Below, piece by piece: positions 58,753 to 64,000 of a stretch of 64,000 bases of DNA; position 1 is the first letter of the stretch; each line of letters starts with the position of its first letter. A program made the position numbers and the translations under genes. Below the pieces are notes generated by a model. The model was not told the DNA's origin. It saw only the letters and a list, made by a program, of their open reading frames with translations, and made no database searches. The stretch is from Carex sylvatica (taxonomy: Eukaryota > Streptophyta > Magnoliopsida > Poales > Cyperaceae): contig CAXKVR010000044.1 in NCBI GenBank assembly GCA_964058845.1, positions 1 to 64,000 on the forward strand, written 5' to 3'.

Positions 58753-59535
58753 TAGGGGTGGCAACGAGCTGTTAAAGAGCGAGCTAAGCCACATTCGTAT
58801 TCGGCTTGTTGATGTATAAATCTGAGCGAGCGAGTTTGAATTTTAGGTTCTGAGCTAAAACTATTGCTCAAAACGACTTATAGCTTGTTCGAGCGAGTCG
58901 AGCTAGTTCGTTACTATCTTGGTAGATTTATAAATTTGTATATTTTTTTTTCTGTTATATCTTAAATTTTTATAACACATCCTATCAATTATGGCTAAAA
59001 TAAAATAATATTTATATGGCTAATTACTGAAGAATACTCTTAATTCAATTGTAATTAAGCAAATAAACTACTATAAATTAAGTTTACAGCTAAATTCATA
59101 CATACAAATATATTAAAATACTAAATTCATACAAACATATTCACAGAATAAATTCATGCATATCAAATCAAACAAATTCATACAAATTAACTTAATTGCT
59201 TATAATTTATTGACACATATTTCATACAAAATTATCAATCAAGTTAAACACAGTCCAAAGTGCAATTGCCATAACACTGGCTATAACATCCATAAACCAT
59301 AATATCCCCAATCTAAAGTTAACGGATCCGATTAAACTATTAAATTATGTATATTAAATAGCTCGTTAACGACCGAGCTGGCTCGTGTCGAGCCAGGCCA
59401 AACTCAAACTCGTTAATTTTGACTCGAGTATGTAGCGAGCGAGCTAATTTTAACTCGATCCACTAACGAACGAGCTGTTACCGATCGAGTCAAGAGCGAA
59501 TGTCAAGCGGGCCACGAGCTTTTTTGCCAGTCCTA
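58753..59535. mobile_element. Non-autonomous hAT-type element, GAGCGAGC-rich
   Basis: 783 bp from TAGGGGTGGCAACGAGCT to AGCTTTTTTGCCAGTCCTA. A perfect 8-bp duplication CATCCCAG lies at 58745-58752 and 59536-59543. The arms reiterate GAGCTAGTTCG / CGAACGAGCTG words and the centre is AT-rich. TAGGGGTGGCAA ends are typical of plant hAT MITEs. Non-coding. Confidence 0.9.
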
Positions 59536-59761
59536 CATCCCAGGCTTAGCCGAAATTGTTATTTTGAAATGCCAACTAATCTTGCCAAGAATACAACAAA
59601 GGTCACCCCAAAATAGGCTTCTACTATCTCACCGTTGCTGTAGAACAAACAAACCAACAAATTAAATCCAATTTTCAAATCTTTACCTAACAAAGGCAAC
59701 GATAGCACCGTTCTAAGCGCGCCACCACCAGCTCCTCCAGCCATATCTCCTTGCCCTCTCC

Positions 59762-59768
59762 TATATAT
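59762..59768 (+). promoter_or_regulatory. Candidate TATA box of the AGP gene
   Basis: TATATAT in CTCCTATATATCCAC, 113 bp before the start codon. This leaves room for a leader of about 80 nt. A second TATATATTTATC nearer the ATG (about 59816) is a weaker alternative. Confidence 0.45.
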
Positions 59769-59880
59769 CCACTCTCCAATTCCCCCCTCCAACTCACCCC
59801 ACCAAAAGACATCAAATATATATTTATCTTGTTGAACTACATCCCTTTGGTCTCACCACCTTCCTTTCATAGAATTAAAC

Positions 59881-60306
59881 ATGGCCCGCATGGTTGCATT
59901 TGCTGTTCTCTTTCTTGCTGTTCTTGCCGTGATAGGCGAAGCCCAATCTCCATCAGCAGCTCCTCAGGCAGCACCTACCACCCCTGCCCCAGCAGCACCT
60001 GTTGAGGAATCCCCTGCACCAGCTTCATCTGGCACTGCTACTGCTCCATCACCAGGTTCATCATCTGCTGAGGCTCCAACAGTTGCTTCTGAGGGTCCCA
60101 CTTCTGAGGGCCCCTCCTCATCTTCTGACGGACCAGTTGCCAGTGGACCGGCTAGCGACAGCCCTGCTACGTCTGAGTCTGTGTCTGATGCTCCCTCACC
60201 TGGCCCATCCAGTGACAAGGTTGCTGACTCTGGTGCCGCTACCATTGGTAGTGGCATTGTTCTTGCCTCTGCCATGGTGGCAGTTCTTGCTGCAGCTACC
60301 TTTTAG
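59881..60306 (+). CDS. Classical arabinogalactan protein (AGP)
   Basis: Intronless, 141 aa. Residues 1-21 form a signal peptide (MARMVAFAVLFLAVLAVIGEA, cleavage before QSP), here split as 'MARMVAFAVLFLAVL' plus 'AVIGEA'. Residues 22 to about 115 are Pro/Ala/Ser/Thr-rich with dispersed SP, AP and TP dipeptides, which after prolyl hydroxylation carry arabinogalactan chains. A small-residue stretch (DSGAATIGSG) followed by a hydrophobic C-terminus (IVLASAMVAVLAAATF) is a GPI-anchor signal. Expected at the outer face of the plasma membrane and cell wall. The Lys-poor backbone and GPI signal place it with classical AGPs; the exact paralogue cannot be named. Confidence 0.93.
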   Translation: MARMVAFAVLFLAVLAVIGEAQSPSAAPQAAPTTPAPAAPVEESPAPASSGTATAPSPGSSSAEAPTVASEGPTSEGPSSSSDGPVASGPASDSPATSESVSDAPSPGPSSDKVADSGAATIGSGIVLASAMVAVLAAATF

Positions 60307-60636
60307 ATGTTGAAGGGAAGGTTATAACACAAATTTTTGTGATTGATTGAATTTTTTTGCTTTTATTTAAAAAAAAATGTTTAATTATGAGCTTGATTCT
60401 TTGTGGAAAGCATGAAATTGTAACGATGGATGGGGTCATTTATTTTTTCTAATTGATGATTTAAAGTTAATAATTGTTATTTTGTTATAATTGGATTAAT
60501 GGTGCTGCTCAGTTAACTTTATTCTCCATTTGAACATATTTGGAACTCTTTTGTGCTACTACGAGCTCTGAACAAGGCTTTACAATGACAGAGCTTCTGA
60601 AATTATTATATAATCACATTGAACCAGAATGATGAC
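60307..60636. other. 3' UTR and flank of the AGP gene
   Basis: T-rich sequence after the TAG stop. No precise polyadenylation site can be assigned. Confidence 0.4.
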
Positions 60637-60848
60637 AACCGAAAAATGAACTATTTATTTCTTTGTTTTCTTTTCATAAAAGAATGACGCAACTATGAAC
60701 CCAATTTTTGTTTCATTAAATATAAGACTTCATCTAATAATTAACCGAAAAATGAACTAGTTATTTATTTGTTTTCTTTTCATAAAAGAATGCCGCAACT
60801 ATGAACCCAATTTTTGTTTCATTAAATATAAGACTTCATCTAATAATT
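60637..60848. repeat. 106-bp tandem duplication
   Basis: Two nearly identical units (60637-60742, 60743-60848) beginning AACCGAAAAATGAACTA and containing GCAACTATGAACCCAATTTT. Only a few substitutions separate them, so the duplication is recent. Confidence 0.88.
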
Positions 60849-63691
60849 AACCAGATCATTGTGGCCTGATTAAGAAAAAGAAATAAAAAGCAGAGGCCTT
60901 TTGATAGAAGTAGACATTATACTCTACAGACATATGTTGCCTGTCAGTGGTTTGTGGCTGGCACAAAAACTTAAAAGAAATTTGAAATTGAGGCTAAGAT
61001 GGAATAATCGTAGTATGACATATTCTTAATTGCAGTTTAATTGATTAAACTGACAATTGCTTATCTTTGACTTAGGACTGGATAGGTACCGCCATACCAG
61101 TATACATTAATTTGTTCAGTTTTTGATGGATCTGTGATGAGTACCAGGAATATGTTCTTTGATGTTTGATTTCAAGTTTATAATTAATTCTGCTGGACTG
61201 GACTTTTTTCTGCAGGGTTCAATTTAATTTGATTGATGATTGATTTGAAATACTTGTGTGTGATTTGAATGTGGAAAAGAAGCCTGCTGGAATTTGTGAT
61301 AAATACAGAAACTGTTTGGTACTTTTGCTGGTTGACTCAGTGTGAAGAGATTGCTGTATTTTGATTTGATTCTTTTTCTTTTCTTTCTTTTGATAAAAAG
61401 AGGTGATGTTCTTATATTTCAGTTTGTGAGTTCTTTGTTTCTGTTGAATTCTGAAGGCGGAATTGTAATTAGAAGATATATGTCGTTGAGATACGACCCA
61501 TACAGGTGTAAAAGTTTGTTTCGTTAATTAAATCAGTGGCCTTGAGATCACTTGTTTTGATAAACGAGTGAATAAATAAACCGTTGGTTGATGGTAAAAA
61601 AAGTTTGTAATGTTTTTGTTTCGGCCTTGATTAAAATTAAAATAAAAGGAAAATTATCTATATTCTAAGGATAGAAATTCTCTTACAATCATTCACTTTG
61701 TTATCACAAAAGAACCATCCCTAATTCTAAGGAACTTTTATTTGAGGATCCTTAATATAGGGAATTAAGGATAGCAAACTATCCGAATGAAGGAATGCGC
61801 CTATGAGGTGCATGATGTTATGTAATATAAATTGTAGGTATACTGAGTGAGGAGCCATGCAGAGATATCCCAATCAGGTCTCAAACAGGCTCAATGTGCT
61901 TCCGAAGAAGGCCGTAATATCGGCCCAGATAATATGTCATCAGGTCCTTTTCATAGCTGAGTCCCTACTCAAACACTTGTCCGAATTCATATCACAGAGG
62001 GCAACTCAAATTTTAAGTTTAGATTAGGACAAATGTTATCAGAATCAAATCATTTTAGATCAATAGTTTACTGATTATATTGGTGGATCAATTAGTTCAA
62101 CTGCTATTTTTAAAACATTTATATTTATCATATATTAATGCTATATATTAAAATTAATTATATATATACATGATCAGGTGGGCATGATTTGTATCTTTAG
62201 CCTCTCACCATTTGCACTCATAATAAACCCATTATCTCATAAATCAGAAAAAAGAATTTGGTTTGGGCATTATCAAATATCCTGAGAGCATTCACTATTA
62301 AATAAAAATGTATGAAATATTTGCTTTCTAATTATCAATTCCTAACCCAAATTCACCAAGTACATGTAGATACATTTAGAGCATTTGGTTGAGGACTCAG
62401 ACGCACTAATATCAAACTACTCGAGCAAACTCACCTTTGAACTTGTTGATGGTGACATGGCTTATACTTAGGTAAGCAATGCTAGCATGTATAATTAGAT
62501 GCCATTTGTACTTATAGAAGATTATTATTCACAAAAAGACACTGAAAGCTTGGTTTGAACAATTTACTAAACACCTAGATAGCACTAAATTTTACATTAA
62601 ATATAAAACATATATCAGTACTATGTCAAGTGTAATTCATCATAAAATCTCCAAATTAGATGAGATTTATGTCAAGTGTAATTCATCATAAAATTTTCAA
62701 ATTAGATGAGATGCTTATGGCCTGAGCCTTTATTTGAAAATGTAGACTAGCTAAGTTTAACTTTATTAACCTATCGTGGTTTTTTTTCTTTAAATTTGAA
62801 TTTTGAGATCTTGAGCTAGTCACCGTACTTTGGATATTGCAAAACAAAATTTTTGTCATAATTGTGTAAACCTATTAAATTTGTATGTTATAATTAACTT
62901 CTAATCTTACGAAAAAAGAAGAGAAACATAATTTAAAGAAAAATCATTTAAAAGAAATGTCAGATAATGAAAAGTCACAATAAATCAGAAAGAACTAGTT
63001 TTTTTATTAGCTGGTTCACTAATAAGAATCCGTATCACCCCAGGTATCTGAAGTACAAGCTAACAATTAGGACTGTTTTTTTAGCATGGCACAAATTTGA
63101 TTTGAATTTGATTTGAATAAAATTAAAATGAATTGTTCGTTCTTTTAAATTGCACCTCTGGTACCTAGGCAGATACGCACTCCACTAATAACCCGGCTTA
63201 TAACCAATTGTGCTGCATGTTTGATTTTTCTAGTAGTCCAAACCAGAAAAGTTTCGAAGTCTCTTTTTTTCTGATTAAATTGCCAGTCCGATCCAGTTAT
63301 GATAACACTATTCAGACTGTCAAATAAGTATTAACACAAATATTAAATGAAACCGTGCATTTTATCTCGAAATGAATTGATATGAATTTTAATTAGACGG
63401 TCCAGATCTAAACTCAATATTTGAGTTACCTCTTAGAATCCGGACTACTCTAAACAGCCAAGTAATCGAAAATATATTAATTTGATCATTTCGAATCTCA
63501 CAAGTAGTTTTAAGATTGAGAGCCTGATAAATGCATAATTTGTAAATCATACTATGAAAAAGGATAACTGAAATCCAATGCTCCATTATTTGGTACTGTA
63601 CGCAGGAGCGGATTCAAAATTTTAATCAGGCATAAAATATTAACAAGAATATAATTTTTTTTTTTGGATGAATCAAAGCAAAGTAGTATAT
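60849..63691. other. Intergenic, no gene recognised; one 46-bp tandem duplication
   Basis: TATGTCAAGTGTAATTCATC starts at 62622 and again at 62668, forming a 46-bp tandem duplication. Otherwise AT-rich with short frames only. Confidence 0.4.
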
Positions 63692-64000
63692 AGGGATCTA
63701 AAAAGTCACGGCATGATACGGTTCCGTAAAGACACATGTGCCGGTTATGTGCTATGACTCGTGTACCATGTGTCATGACCACCATTCGAAATTTGACACA
63801 ACAAGGTACATCACGAAAAATATTTAGTCACAACACAACAAGTGTAGTCACCTATTATGATCATTAGATCTTAATCGAATGGTGAATCATGAACAAAATA
63901 ATCTAAATTATGAAAAAAATAGTTAAACATGATCAAATCTGATAGGTCACGTTTGGACACGTTATGTCATAGCGTGATTAATGTGCTTTGACCATTCACT
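63692..64000. repeat. hAT-type repeat cut by the window edge
   Basis: Contains GTCACGGCATGATACGG and CATTAGATCTTAATCGAATGG, which corresponds in reverse orientation to the interior of the 29493-29958 element. The right end is outside the window. Confidence 0.5.

Noticed and set aside
59964..60275. Antisense frame over the AGP gene
   Set aside because: A by-product of Pro/Ala/Ser-rich codons; no start context or family match.

Overview
This window is nuclear DNA of a flowering plant. It is strongly AT-rich and its genes have spliceosomal GT-AG introns. The recognisable products are plant-specific or plant-typical: a Dof zinc-finger factor, a classical arabinogalactan protein, a microtubule-associated MPB2C-type coiled-coil protein and a plant BSD-domain protein. 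Most of the remaining sequence is mobile-element debris, mainly non-autonomous DNA transposons. The species cannot be named from the sequence alone.

Layout. 0-2.4 kb: a decayed hAT (RICESLEEPER-type) transposase pseudogene, itself invaded by a small hAT-type element. 2.4-5.8 kb: repeats. 5.8-8.7 kb: a six-exon BSD-domain gene on the minus strand with a Mutator-type (MULE) MITE in intron 4. 8.7-35.4 kb: a gene-free block of nested transposons. It holds hAT-type elements with 8-bp target duplications, a Tourist/Harbinger MITE, a CACTA MITE, a roughly 3-kb solo LTR, and dense clusters of foldback MITEs set in (TA)n/(GA)n microsatellites. 37.4-38.1 kb: a single-exon Dof gene. 40.9-42.3 kb: a three-exon minus-strand gene of unknown function carrying an FAFP motif. 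43.9-45.2 kb: a three-unit tandem repeat of about 413 bp. 46.2-50.2 kb: a foldback element, an AT-rich duplicated segment, a hAT-like element and a 5'-truncated LINE with a 17-bp target duplication. 54.5-58.5 kb: a five-exon MPB2C-like gene with a transposon-laden intron 2. 58.75-59.5 kb: a hAT-type element. 59.9-60.3 kb: an intronless AGP gene. 60.3-64 kb: AT-rich sequence with short duplications and a truncated repeat at the edge.

The five genes are independent transcription units, with no operon or pathway linking them. The gene models were assembled by hand from in-frame exons, GT-AG boundaries and family resemblance. All phases close, but no transcript was available to confirm them.

The most unusual feature is a modular MITE superfamily with about twenty copies. 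A conserved subterminal block (recognisable by CCATATTAATATGTG and TTTGGAGACCAAATTTTAC) is combined with at least nine different terminal cassettes and several different centres. Two copies outside microsatellites have 9- and 10-bp target duplications, which points to Mutator-type transposition. Copies inside microsatellites sit end to end like beads.
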